Shown in pieces: positions 24,353 to 31,520 of a DNA stretch of 64,000 bases. A model generated the notes under the pieces. The model was given only the letters and a program-made list of their open reading frames with translations, made no database searches and was not told the DNA's origin. Position numbers and translations under genes: made by a program. The stretch is from Streptomyces sp. ISL-98 (GTDB lineage: Bacteria > Actinomycetota > Actinomycetes > Streptomycetales > Streptomycetaceae), in NCBI RefSeq assembly GCF_018614055.1, contig NZ_JAGGPB010000026.1, positions 124,001-188,000 of the forward strand. Direction: 5' to 3'. Within the stretch, counting starts at the first letter, position 1; the number at the start of each line of letters is the position of its first letter.

Positions 24353-24439
24353 GTCGGACCTCCTGCTGTCTCGGTATCGGACAGCAGTACGGGTAGCCGT
24401 TCTGCGCGTACGCAAACCCCGCCGGTCAGGGGTGAAGAC

Positions 24440-25300
24440 TCACTTGCCGGTGAGGTCGGCCGGGAACGCCCCGGCGACCACCGCCGCCGCCAGGAAACCG
24501 CGCCCGAGCACGGTCAGCCGCTCCACACCCTCCGCGCCCAGGTGCTCGTACGGCGCCGCGTCGAGCCGGTCCGTCGTGTCCTCCAGCTCCGCGCGCAGCG
24601 CGGTGCCCGCCTCGGTCAACTCGCCCTCGCCTTCCAGCAGCCCGCGCTCCCGGAGCCGGTCGGAGGCCGCTTCCCAGTCCGTACGGTTCCAGCCCCGGGT
24701 CGCCAGCGTCCAGCGCGGCGACATGCCCTTGCCGGTCGCGGTATGGCTGACCAGCGCCTCCACCGGGTCGAGCCCGGCGCCGAGCAGCGCGGTGAGGTGG
24801 CCGTCGCCGCGGTGCTCGCGCAGCAGGGTCGCGGCGTGCCAGTACGCGAGGTGGGGCTGCTCGGGGACGGGCAGATCGGCGTGGGCGGCGTACAGCGGAC
24901 GGGCGTGCGCGGTACAGGCCTCGGCGGCGCGCAGGGCGAGCCCGGCCGCCTCCGCCATCTCGTCGGATGCGACGGCCTCCTCGCCGAGCAGCCGCCGCAG
25001 TGTGGTGTCGGCGGCGCGCAGCCGCGCTTCGAGTACGACCTCGGGGGCGGCCGTACGCCACACCTCGGGGACGTGACGGGCGATGAGCGCGTGGCTGAAG
25101 TTGTAGAAGGACGCGGCGATCACGCCGGGCCCGACCGCGCCCATGGCGGCGGCCCGGCCCGCGAAGTAGGCGGCGTTGCTGTCCTCGATGCCCAGTCCCG
25201 CGAGCTCCTTGGCGAAGTCGGGGGAGAAGTAGACCGTGGAGTGCAGCGGGTTGAGGGCGTTGTGACAGCGGCGGCCGGCGCGCGGGGGAAGAGAGGTCAT
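24440..25300 (-). CDS. SCO6745 family protein (MarR-like fold)
   Basis: 286 residues from the ATG at 25300 (MTSLPPRAGRRCHNALNPLH), preceded closely by sequence upstream of the divergent GlxA gene. The LHSTVYFSPDFAKELAGLGI segment and AAAMGAVGPGVIAASFYNFS are characteristic of the actinobacterial SCO6745 family. The C-terminal half resembles a winged-helix (TATGKGMSPRWTLATRGWNR ... LRERGLLEGEGELTEAGTAL). Function unknown; members are often near TetR regulators. Here a 16-bp TetR-type operator lies 12 bp upstream of the start although no TetR gene is adjacent. The longer open frame to 26182 is antisense to GlxA and is not real. Confidence 0.8.
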   Translation of the reverse strand: MTSLPPRAGRRCHNALNPLHSTVYFSPDFAKELAGLGIEDSNAAYFAGRAAAMGAVGPGVIAASFYNFSHALIARHVPEVWRTAAPEVVLEARLRAADTTLRRLLGEEAVASDEMAEAAGLALRAAEACTAHARPLYAAHADLPVPEQPHLAYWHAATLLREHRGDGHLTALLGAGLDPVEALVSHTATGKGMSPRWTLATRGWNRTDWEAASDRLRERGLLEGEGELTEAGTALRAELEDTTDRLDAAPYEHLGAEGVERLTVLGRGFLAAAVVAGAFPADLTGK

Positions 25301-25311
25301 GGCAGGCACGT

Positions 25312-25327
25312 TACCGACTGGTCGGTA
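25312..25327. promoter_or_regulatory. TetR-type operator in front of the SCO6745-family gene
   Basis: TACCGACTGGTCGGTA is an inverted repeat (TACCGAC-TG-GTCGGTA) of the length and style bound by TetR-family repressors in actinomycetes. It lies 12 bp upstream of the SCO6745-family start and about 85 bp upstream of the divergent GlxA start. The cognate regulator is not next door. Confidence 0.55.
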
Positions 25328-25412
25328 CGACGTGAAGAGCCGGGGCGTCATGGCAGTAAAGGTGGGGTCCTCGTCATTGCGGACATACCTGGCCGCCCCA
25401 AGGATGGATCCC

Positions 25413-26384
25413 ATGACACAGCGATCGGTACTCGTCGTCCTCTTCGACGACGTCCAGAGCCTGGACGTGACAGGCCCGGTGGAGGTCTTCACCGGCGCCG
25501 CCCTGCAGGTCGGCGACCCCGACGGCGCGTACCGGATCCGTACGGCATCGCTCGACGGCAAACCCGTCCGCACCTCCAGCCGCCTCCAGGTCGTACCGGA
25601 CTTCGCACTCGCCGACGCCCCCACGCCCCACACCCTGCTCGTCCCCGGCGGCCCCGGCACCCGCAGCCCGGACCCCCGGCTCGTCGACTGGCTGCGCCAG
25701 AACGCCCCGAAGGCTGAACGCCTGGTCTCCGTCTGCAGCGGGGCGCTGCTGCTCGCCGAGGCGGGCCTGCTCGACGGGCACCGGGTGACCACGCACTGGG
25801 GGGTCTGCGAGCATCTCGCCAGGAAGTACCCGGCCGTCGAGGTCGACCCGGACCCGATCTTCGTACGCGACGGAAAGCTGGCCACATCGGCCGGTGTCAC
25901 CGCCGGTATCGACCTCGCCCTCGCGCTGGTAGAGGAGGACCTCGGCCGGGAGACCGCACTCACCGTCGCCCGCCACCTCGTCGTGTTCCTCCGACGGCCG
26001 GGAAACCAGGCGCAGTTCAGTGCCCAGCTCGCCGCCCAGACCGCCCGGCGCGAGCCACTGCGCGAGGTCCAGCAGTACATCACCGAGCACCCCGGCGAGG
26101 ACCTGTCCGTCGAGGTTCTGGCGGCCCGCGCTCTGCTGTCGCCGCGCCACTTCGCCCGCGCCTTCCAGGCGGAGACCGGCACGACACCCGGCCGGTACGT
26201 CGACCGCGTCCGCCTCGAACACGCGCGGCGCCTCCTGGAGGGGACCGGCGACGGCGTCCAGGAGGTCGCCCGAGCGGCCGGCTACGGAACGCCGGAGGCC
26301 ATGCGCCGCGCCTTCGTCAAGGCGCTGGGCACGCCGCCCGCCGAGTACCGGCGCCGTTTCCATGCCCCCGTACAAACCCACTGA
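25413..26384 (+). CDS. GlxA family transcriptional regulator (DJ-1/PfpI domain plus AraC HTH)
   Basis: 323 residues; the ATG at 25413 has AAGGA at optimal distance. Residues 1-190 form a DJ-1/PfpI-like domain: VLVVLFDDVQSLDVTGPVEV, LLVPGGPGTRS, and the nucleophile-elbow position in LVSVCSGALLLAEAGLLDGH. Residues about 215-315 are an AraC/XylS DNA-binding domain with two helix-turn-helix units (LSVEVLAARALLSPRHFARA and VQEVARAAGYGTPEAMRRAF). Such regulators respond to small metabolites; the ligand is unknown. It is divergent from the SCO6745-family gene and followed after 16 bp by a stand-alone DJ-1/PfpI gene, so the two are probably one operon with a shared ligand or target. Confidence 0.9.
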   Translation: MTQRSVLVVLFDDVQSLDVTGPVEVFTGAALQVGDPDGAYRIRTASLDGKPVRTSSRLQVVPDFALADAPTPHTLLVPGGPGTRSPDPRLVDWLRQNAPKAERLVSVCSGALLLAEAGLLDGHRVTTHWGVCEHLARKYPAVEVDPDPIFVRDGKLATSAGVTAGIDLALALVEEDLGRETALTVARHLVVFLRRPGNQAQFSAQLAAQTARREPLREVQQYITEHPGEDLSVEVLAARALLSPRHFARAFQAETGTTPGRYVDRVRLEHARRLLEGTGDGVQEVARAAGYGTPEAMRRAFVKALGTPPAEYRRRFHAPVQTH

Positions 26385-26400
26385 AAGGCAGACAGCCCAC

Positions 26401-27018
26401 ATGCAGACCGCCATTCTCCTCTACGAAGGTTTCACCTCCCTCGATGCCGTAGGCCCCTTCGAGCTGATCAGTCACCTGCCCGGCGCCGAAACCGTGTTCG
26501 TTGCCAAGGAGACCGGCCCCGTCCGTAACGACCAGGGCAATCTCGCCCTCGTCGCCGACCGCACCCTCGCCGAGGTGACGAGCCCGGACATCCTGCTCGT
26601 GCCCGGCGGCCCCGACGCGCGGCAGGCCATGCGCGACGAGGAGCTGCTGGACTGGGTCCGCGCGGTGGACGCCACCAGTACCTGGACCACGTCGGTGTGC
26701 ACCGGGTCGCTGATCCTGGCCGGGGCGGGCCTCCTCAAGGGCCGCCGCGCCACGACACACTGGCTCGCGATGGACGAGCTGAAGGCCGCGGGTGCCGAGC
26801 CCACCGGCGAGCGGGTGGTGTTCGACGGCAAGTACGTCACGGCAGCCGGCGTCTCGTCCGGCATCGACATGGCGTTGCACCTGCTCGGCCGGGTCGCCGG
26901 TGACCAGGTCGCCCAGACCGTACAGCTGATGACCGAGTACGACCCGCAGCCCCCGTACGACGCGGGCTCGCCGGAGAAGGCCCCGGCGGAGATCGTCGCC
27001 CGCTGGCGGGACCGATGA
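26401..27018 (+). CDS. DJ-1/PfpI family protein
   Basis: 205 residues, ATG preceded by GAAAGGC-type sequence. The fold is the glutamine-amidotransferase-like DJ-1/PfpI domain: AILLYEGFTSLDAVGPFELI at the N-terminus, ILLVPGGPDARQ near residue 62, the nucleophilic Cys in TSVCTGSLILAGAGLLKG near 100, and the TTHW histidine after it. Relatives include isonitrile hydratases and stress proteins; the TSVCTGS-TTHW arrangement is closest to the isonitrile-hydratase-like branch, but activity cannot be assigned. It sits 16 bp after the GlxA regulator, whose own N-terminal domain is homologous, suggesting regulator and enzyme recognise related compounds. Confidence 0.88.
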   Translation: MQTAILLYEGFTSLDAVGPFELISHLPGAETVFVAKETGPVRNDQGNLALVADRTLAEVTSPDILLVPGGPDARQAMRDEELLDWVRAVDATSTWTTSVCTGSLILAGAGLLKGRRATTHWLAMDELKAAGAEPTGERVVFDGKYVTAAGVSSGIDMALHLLGRVAGDQVAQTVQLMTEYDPQPPYDAGSPEKAPAEIVARWRDR

Positions 27019-27019
27019 C

Positions 27020-27775
27020 TCAGGAACCGCCTGCCACCTTGTAGGTGAAGCGCGGAGCCCTGCGCTCCAGGAAGGCGGCGACACCCTCCGCGGTGTCGCC
27101 GCTGCCGCGCGCCTGCTCCGCCCAGTGGGCGTCCCGGTCCTGCCGCCCGTTCGCGAACTCCTTGGCCGCCGCCTGCGTCAGCTGCGAGCGCGAGACGAGC
27201 ACCCGGGTGAACTCCTCGACCCGCTTGGCCAGTTGGCCCGCCGGAAGCACCTCGTCCACCAGGCCGGTGCGCAGCGCCCGCTCCGTACCGATCAACTCGC
27301 CCGAGAACAACAGGTACTTGGCGGCAGCAGGACCCACCAGCGCGACCAGCCGCCGGGTGGACGACGCGGGATAGACGATCCCGAGCTTCGCCGGTGTGAC
27401 GCCGAAGGACGCGCCCTCCTCCGCGAACCGCAGATCGCAGGCCGCGGCCAGCTGGCTGCCGCCGCCCACGCAGTAACCCCGGACGGCCGCCAGCGTCGGC
27501 CCGGGGAACGAAGCGAGCGCCTCCTCGGCCCGTACAGCGAGCGCCTGCGCCTCCTCGCCCGGATCGCGCAGTGAAGAGATGTCCGCGCCCGCGCAGAAGG
27601 TGTCCCCGGCGCCCGTCAGCACCAGCGCCCGTACGTCCGTGTCCGCGGCGAGCCGTTCCAGCAGGCCGGGCAGCGCGCCCCACATGCCCGCGGTCATGGC
27701 GTTGCGCTTGGCGGGATTGCTGATGACGACGGTGGCGACGCCGTCCGCGACGGTGTGCTGCAGCTGTGGCTCCAT
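27020..27775 (-). CDS. Enoyl-CoA hydratase/isomerase family protein
   Basis: 251 residues from the ATG at 27775 (MEPQLQHTVADGVATVVISN); the frame is open further but without a ribosome site. Crotonase-fold features are NPAKRNAMTAGMWGAL near residue 22, the oxyanion segment GDTFCAGADISSLRD near 58, and YCVGGGSQLAAACDLRFAEE near 100. The second catalytic Glu region is changed: FGVTPAKLGIVYPASSTRRL, where hydratases often have a Glu after the PxLG motif, so isomerase, hydrolase or other crotonase chemistry is as likely as hydration. Converges on the PfpI gene with one base between the stops. Confidence 0.88.
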   Translation of the reverse strand: MEPQLQHTVADGVATVVISNPAKRNAMTAGMWGALPGLLERLAADTDVRALVLTGAGDTFCAGADISSLRDPGEEAQALAVRAEEALASFPGPTLAAVRGYCVGGGSQLAAACDLRFAEEGASFGVTPAKLGIVYPASSTRRLVALVGPAAAKYLLFSGELIGTERALRTGLVDEVLPAGQLAKRVEEFTRVLVSRSQLTQAAAKEFANGRQDRDAHWAEQARGSGDTAEGVAAFLERRAPRFTYKVAGGS

Positions 27776-27870
27776 GCGCCGGATGCTATCCGTGCGGTGC
27801 GACCCCATGACGCGGGGAAGCCCCGGGGGAGAGCAGGAACAGCCGCAGAAGTGACGCAGTCGTATGCGCA

Positions 27871-28446
27871 ATGGTCAGAAGCCGTCGATTGCGGCTGACT
27901 TGTGTTCAGTTACCCGGTCCGGACCAACGCGTTCTCAACACTCGGAGGGTGGTGAAAAGCGAACGTCCAGGTTCCACGGAAGACGCCCCGGCCGGCTACG
28001 AAGGCGTCTGGCGGTTCACCGCCCCCGCGGACGACGTCTCCGTCCCGCAGGCCCGGCACGCCGTCCGCGACCTGCTGAACCGCCAGGGCGTACCGGCGCA
28101 GGACGAACTGGTGCAGGGGCTGCTGCTCATCGTCTCCGAGCTGGTCACCAACGCCGTACGCCATGCGGCGTTGCTCTCGCCCGTACTGGCCGTCGAAGTC
28201 GCCATCGGCACGGAGTGGATCAGGGTCTCCGTGGAGGACAACCACCCCTACCGGCCCAAGGCCCTGGAGCGGGACTACGCGCAGACCGGCGGGCGCGGCC
28301 TGCTGCTCGTACGGGAGATCACCGTAGAGGCCGGCGGGGTGTGCGACATCGAGCACACCGCGAGCGGCGGCAAGATCATCTGGGTCGCGCTGCCGCTCGC
28401 CGGCCCCTCGCTCACCAGCCCGCCTTCGGCCCCGTCAGCTCTCTGA
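27871..28446 (+). CDS. RsbW-like ATP-binding protein (HATPase_c_2)
   Basis: 191 residues if the ATG at 27871 is used; GTG codons at 27949 and 27952 lie right after GGAGG but too close for normal use, so the start is uncertain. The GHKL fold is clear: N box in LLIVSELVTNAVRHAALLSP, G1 box in SVEDNHPYRPK (an unusual DN-P in place of the DxGxG motif), and the G2-type loop in TGGRGLLLVREITVE. Streptomyces encodes dozens of such single-domain proteins, thought to act as anti-sigma or regulatory kinases. Its 3' end overlaps the convergent idi gene by 35 bases. The altered G1 box suggests weak or modified ATP use. Confidence 0.8.
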   Translation: MVRSRRLRLTCVQLPGPDQRVLNTRRVVKSERPGSTEDAPAGYEGVWRFTAPADDVSVPQARHAVRDLLNRQGVPAQDELVQGLLLIVSELVTNAVRHAALLSPVLAVEVAIGTEWIRVSVEDNHPYRPKALERDYAQTGGRGLLLVREITVEAGGVCDIEHTASGGKIIWVALPLAGPSLTSPPSAPSAL

Positions 28447-29005
28447 TCGCCGGACGCGCCGCGTCGAGCACCGTCAGGAACCACGCCGAGAACGGCGCCC
28501 GCGCGTGCTGTTCGGCCAGCTCGTCGGCGGTGACGAAGGACGTCTCGCCGACCTCTTCCGGGTCGGGGCGGAGCGCGGCCTGCGCCATCCCGACGAAGAG
28601 GTGGTTGTACTCCTGCTCGACCAGACCCGAGTCCGGGTCCGGGTGGTTGTAGCGGACGGTGCCCGCCTCGGCGAGCAGCGAGGGGGAGATGCCCAGCTCC
28701 TCGTACGTACGCCGGGCGGCGGCGGCGAACGGCGACTCCCCGGGGTAGGGGTGCCCGCAGCAGGTGTTCGACCAGACGCCGGGGGAGTGGTACTTGCCGA
28801 GCGCGCGGCGCTGGATCAGCAGCCGGCCCGACTCGTCGAAGAGGAAGACGGAGAAAGCGCGGTGCAACTGGCCGGGAGCCTGATGTGCGGCGAGCTTCTC
28901 CGCGGTGCCGATGGTTTTGCCGTCCTCGTCGACCAGCTCGAGCAGGATCTCCTGTGCTGTGCCGTTCGACGAGCTGCTCGCCGCGGTGACTGGTGTGCTC
29001 GGCAT
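28412..29005 (-). CDS. idi: Isopentenyl-diphosphate delta-isomerase, type 1
   Basis: 197 residues. The ATG at 29005 has GAAGG six bases upstream; an ATG two codons earlier directly abuts that site. The Nudix-type fold shows HRAFSVFLFDESGRLLIQRR near residue 50 and the catalytic Cys in VWSNTCCGHPYPGES near 80. The Nudix-box relative AARRTYEELGISPSLLAEAG follows, with the Glu-containing VEQEYNHLFVG near 135. The enzyme interconverts IPP and DMAPP and needs Mg2+. It is not in the hopanoid operon but lies 13 kb from it, and supplies DMAPP primer for polyprenyl synthesis. Overlaps the end of the RsbW-like gene by 35 bases, tail to tail. Confidence 0.93.
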   Translation of the reverse strand: MPSTPVTAASSSSNGTAQEILLELVDEDGKTIGTAEKLAAHQAPGQLHRAFSVFLFDESGRLLIQRRALGKYHSPGVWSNTCCGHPYPGESPFAAAARRTYEELGISPSLLAEAGTVRYNHPDPDSGLVEQEYNHLFVGMAQAALRPDPEEVGETSFVTADELAEQHARAPFSAWFLTVLDAARPAIRELTGPKAGW

Positions 29006-29119
29006 AACCATCCTTCGCTTCGATTCCCGGCCTTCAAGTCTGCCGTACAAAAGCCTCTTGTCCGTACTTCACTCACCCGACCGGGCGTCAGATGGCAGCG
29101 TCTGCGGGCGTCCGGCCCC

Positions 29120-30061
29120 TCAGTGACAGAGCTTTGCCTCGTGCTCGGCGTGACCGCTCGGCTCCAGCTGGAACGTGCAGTGCTCGACGTCGAAGTGGTC
29201 GCCGAGGCAGCCCTGCAGCGCGTGCAGCATCTTCTCGTGCCCGACCGAGTCGAGCGCGTCCTGCGTGACGACGACGTGCGCCGAGAGGACCGGCATGCCG
29301 GAGGTGATCGTCCAGGCGTGCAGATCGTGTACGTCCTCCACCCCGGGCAGCCCGAGTATGTGCTCGCGCACCTCGGCCATGTCGACACCCTGGGGCGCCG
29401 TCTCCAGCAGTACGCCGAGCGTCTCCCGCAGCAGCTTCCAGGTGCGCGGCACGATCATGAGGCCGATCACCAGGGACGCGACGGGGTCGGCCGCCTGCCA
29501 GCCGGTCGCCATGATCACACCGGCCGAGACCAGCACGGTGACCGAGCCGAGGGCGTCCGCGAGCACCTCCAGGAAGGCGCCCCGCACATTGAGGCTGTCC
29601 TTCTGCCCCTTCATCAGGAGGGTGAGCGAGACCATGTTCGCGACGAGACCGATCAGGGCGAAGACGATCGCCGTACCGCTCTTGGTCTCGGCGGGGGTGA
29701 TGAACCGGTCGACAGCCTCGAAGAGCAGAAAGCCGCCGACGCCGAGCAGCAGCAGGCAGTTGGCCAGCGCGGCGAGGATCTCGGCCCTGGCGTAGCCGAA
29801 GGTGGCGTTGCGGGTGGGCGGGCGGTTGGCGAAGTGGATCGCGAGGAGTGCCATCGCGAGCCCCAGGGCGTCCGTGGCCATATGGGCCGCGTCCGCGATC
29901 AGCGCCAGCGAATTCGAGAGCAGTCCACCGACGATCTCGACCGTCATGACGGTCAGCGTGATGCCGAGCGCGATACGAAGCCGTCCCTTGTACGCGGCGG
30001 CAGCCGTGCCGGTGGGCGGCGGCCCGCCATGCGTATGCCCGTGATCGTGCCCAGCCCCCAT
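29120..30061 (-). CDS. Cation diffusion facilitator (CzcD-like) metal exporter
   Basis: 313 residues, ATG with GGAGG eight bases upstream. A His-rich N-terminus (GHDHGHTHGGPP) precedes six membrane helices. The TM2 metal site is in NSLALIADAAHMATDALGLA and the TM5 site in VRGAFLEVLADALGSVTVLV, giving the paired D and H/D residues of the Zn-transporting CDF branch. The C-terminal cytoplasmic domain (VEDVHDLHAWTITSGMPVLS) is the ferredoxin-like dimer domain. It exports Zn2+ or similar divalent ions by proton antiport. It stands between idi and galE on the same strand, with a strong hairpin separating it from galE. Confidence 0.92.
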   Translation of the reverse strand: MGAGHDHGHTHGGPPPTGTAAAAYKGRLRIALGITLTVMTVEIVGGLLSNSLALIADAAHMATDALGLAMALLAIHFANRPPTRNATFGYARAEILAALANCLLLLGVGGFLLFEAVDRFITPAETKSGTAIVFALIGLVANMVSLTLLMKGQKDSLNVRGAFLEVLADALGSVTVLVSAGVIMATGWQAADPVASLVIGLMIVPRTWKLLRETLGVLLETAPQGVDMAEVREHILGLPGVEDVHDLHAWTITSGMPVLSAHVVVTQDALDSVGHEKMLHALQGCLGDHFDVEHCTFQLEPSGHAEHEAKLCH

Positions 30062-30159
30062 GTGGAGCGCCTCCCCGGATATGTGGATGATCGGCCCGGT
30101 GCCAGTGAACTACGGGAGGGGGGTATGTGGCAACACGGCACTGAACACCGTTGTCATAT

Positions 30160-30193
30160 GCCCTGACCTGCGGAAATGACCGCAGGTCAGGGC
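30160..30193 (-). terminator. galE terminator, perfect 14-bp stem
   Basis: GCCCTGACCTGCGG (30160-30173) and CCGCAGGTCAGGGC (30180-30193) pair perfectly around a six-base loop (AAATGA). It lies 20 bases past the galE stop on the minus strand and upstream of the CDF gene. Confidence 0.75.
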
Positions 30194-30217
30194 CTGGGGG
30201 CGTCTCCGGCGGATCAG
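30191..30217 (+). repeat. Diverged copy of a dispersed repeat overlapping the galE stop
   Basis: GGGGGCGTCTCCGGCGGATCAG resembles the repeat arms at 31205-31288 (consensus GGGGGTGTCCGGCGGATCA), with about three changes. The galE stop codon lies within it. It is inverted relative to the arm at 31270-31288. Confidence 0.55.
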
Positions 30218-31191
30218 CTCCGGCGGGCTTCCGGATGCCGCAGCAGCCAGCCTTCCCATGCCGAGACGACCATCTCGCGCACCCCGCGCGAGGCGGACCA
30301 GCCCAGCTCCTTGGCGATCAGATCGGACGAGGCGACGGCCTGCGCGGCGTCACCGGGGCGGCGCGGCTCGATCACCGGGGCCAGCCCGGAGCCGGTGACC
30401 TCGGACACCAGATCGGCGAGCTCGCGCACCGAGACACCCTCACCGCGGCCGATGTTCAGCGTCAGGTCCCCAGCAGCGTCGGTCAGTGCCCGCGCGACCG
30501 CCAGATGGGCGTCGGCGAGATCGGCGACGTGAATGTAGTCACGGATGCAGGTGCCGTCCGGGGTCGGGTAGTCGTCCCCGAAGATCCGCGGGGCCTCGCC
30601 GCGAGTGATCCGGTCGAAGAACATCGGGATGATGTTGAACACCCCGGTGTCGGCCAGCTCCGGCCTCGCCGCACCCGCCACATTGAAGTAGCGCAGGCAC
30701 GCGGTCGAGATGCCGTGCGCCCGGCCCGCGGCCCGCACGAGCCACTCGCCGACCAGCTTGGTCTCGCCGTACGGGTTGATCGGGGCGCAGGGTGTGTTCT
30801 CGGGGATGAGATCCACCTCGGGCACTCCGTACACCGCCGCGGACGAGGAGAAGACGAAGCGGTGCACCTCGGCCGCGGCGACCGCTTCGAGCAGCACCGT
30901 GAGACCGAACACGTTCTCCCGGTAGTAGAGCAGCGGCTCCTCCACCGACTGCCCGACCTGCTTCTTCGCCGCGAGATGCACCACACCTGTGACGTTGTGC
31001 TCGGCGAGCGTACGGTCGAGCAGTTCCCTGTCGAGTACGGAGCCGCTTACCAGCGGGATCTCCGGTGGCAGCCGGTCCGTGACGCCGGAGGAGACGTCGT
31101 CGAGGACGACCACCCGCTCACCCGCTTCGGCCATGGTCCGCGCCACATGCGCACCGATGTACCCCGCACCACCTGTGATCAGCCAAGTCAT
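30214..31191 (-). CDS. galE: UDP-glucose 4-epimerase
   Basis: 325 residues from the ATG at 31191 (MTWLITGGAGYIGAHVARTM), which carries the GxxGxxG NAD motif. Short-chain-dehydrogenase features are FSSSAAVYGVPEVD with the catalytic Ser region near residue 120, and the YxxxK pair in INPYGETKLVGEW near 148. The substrate segment LRYFNVAGAARPELADTG and the GDDYPTPDGTCIRDYIHVAD block are diagnostic of GalE. It interconverts UDP-glucose and UDP-galactose. It is divergent from the polymer/export operon 329 bp away, so it could supply UDP-galactose to the GT2 glycosyltransferase there. That link is inference. Repeat copies flank the gene on both sides. Confidence 0.93.
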   Translation of the reverse strand: MTWLITGGAGYIGAHVARTMAEAGERVVVLDDVSSGVTDRLPPEIPLVSGSVLDRELLDRTLAEHNVTGVVHLAAKKQVGQSVEEPLLYYRENVFGLTVLLEAVAAAEVHRFVFSSSAAVYGVPEVDLIPENTPCAPINPYGETKLVGEWLVRAAGRAHGISTACLRYFNVAGAARPELADTGVFNIIPMFFDRITRGEAPRIFGDDYPTPDGTCIRDYIHVADLADAHLAVARALTDAAGDLTLNIGRGEGVSVRELADLVSEVTGSGLAPVIEPRRPGDAAQAVASSDLIAKELGWSASRGVREMVVSAWEGWLLRHPEARRS

Positions 31192-31520
31192 GACGGCCAC
31201 CCTAGGGGGTGTCCGCCGGATCATGCCTGGGCCGCAGGGTCTGGCACGCGCCGCACCCCGAAGCCGGCCTGATCCGCCGGACACCCCCCAGGCCCTTCAC
31301 AAGGGCGGTTTGTGGGGCGAGGCATCGATCGACGAAGATGATCGCGGCGGGCCGCCCGCCTTCCCGTCCGGTCTTATCGGGGCGTGAACGGGCCGTGAAC
31401 TCGCGCTTCCGTACATCCGATAGCCTCTGCCGACATGCCTCCGGCCCGCACCGGGCCGGAATGACGCATGCCAGCCACGTCAGCCAAGCCGGCTACGCCA
31501 GTGCCAAGGAGTGAGTTCGT
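31192..31520. other. 329-bp divergent intergenic region between galE and the export operon
   Basis: It contains the inverted repeat described separately (31205-31288) and, further right, moderately AT-richer sequence (31370-31470) that probably holds the promoter of the rightward operon. AAGGAG at 31506-31511 is the ribosome site of the CTG-initiated first gene. An ATG at 31468 opens another frame but has no ribosome site or conserved product. Confidence 0.5.
31205..31288. repeat. Inverted repeat with 19-bp arms (dispersed Streptomyces-type repeat)
   Basis: Left arm GGGGGTGTCCGCCGGATCA (31205-31223) and right arm TGATCCGCCGGACACCCCC (31270-31288) are complementary at 18 of 19 positions, with a 46-bp spacer. 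The minus-strand reading of the right arm with its flank (CCTGGGGGGTGTCCGGCGGA) matches the diverged copy at the other end of galE. Such GGTGTCCGGCGGATCA elements are common between Streptomyces genes, from memory. Confidence 0.7.
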
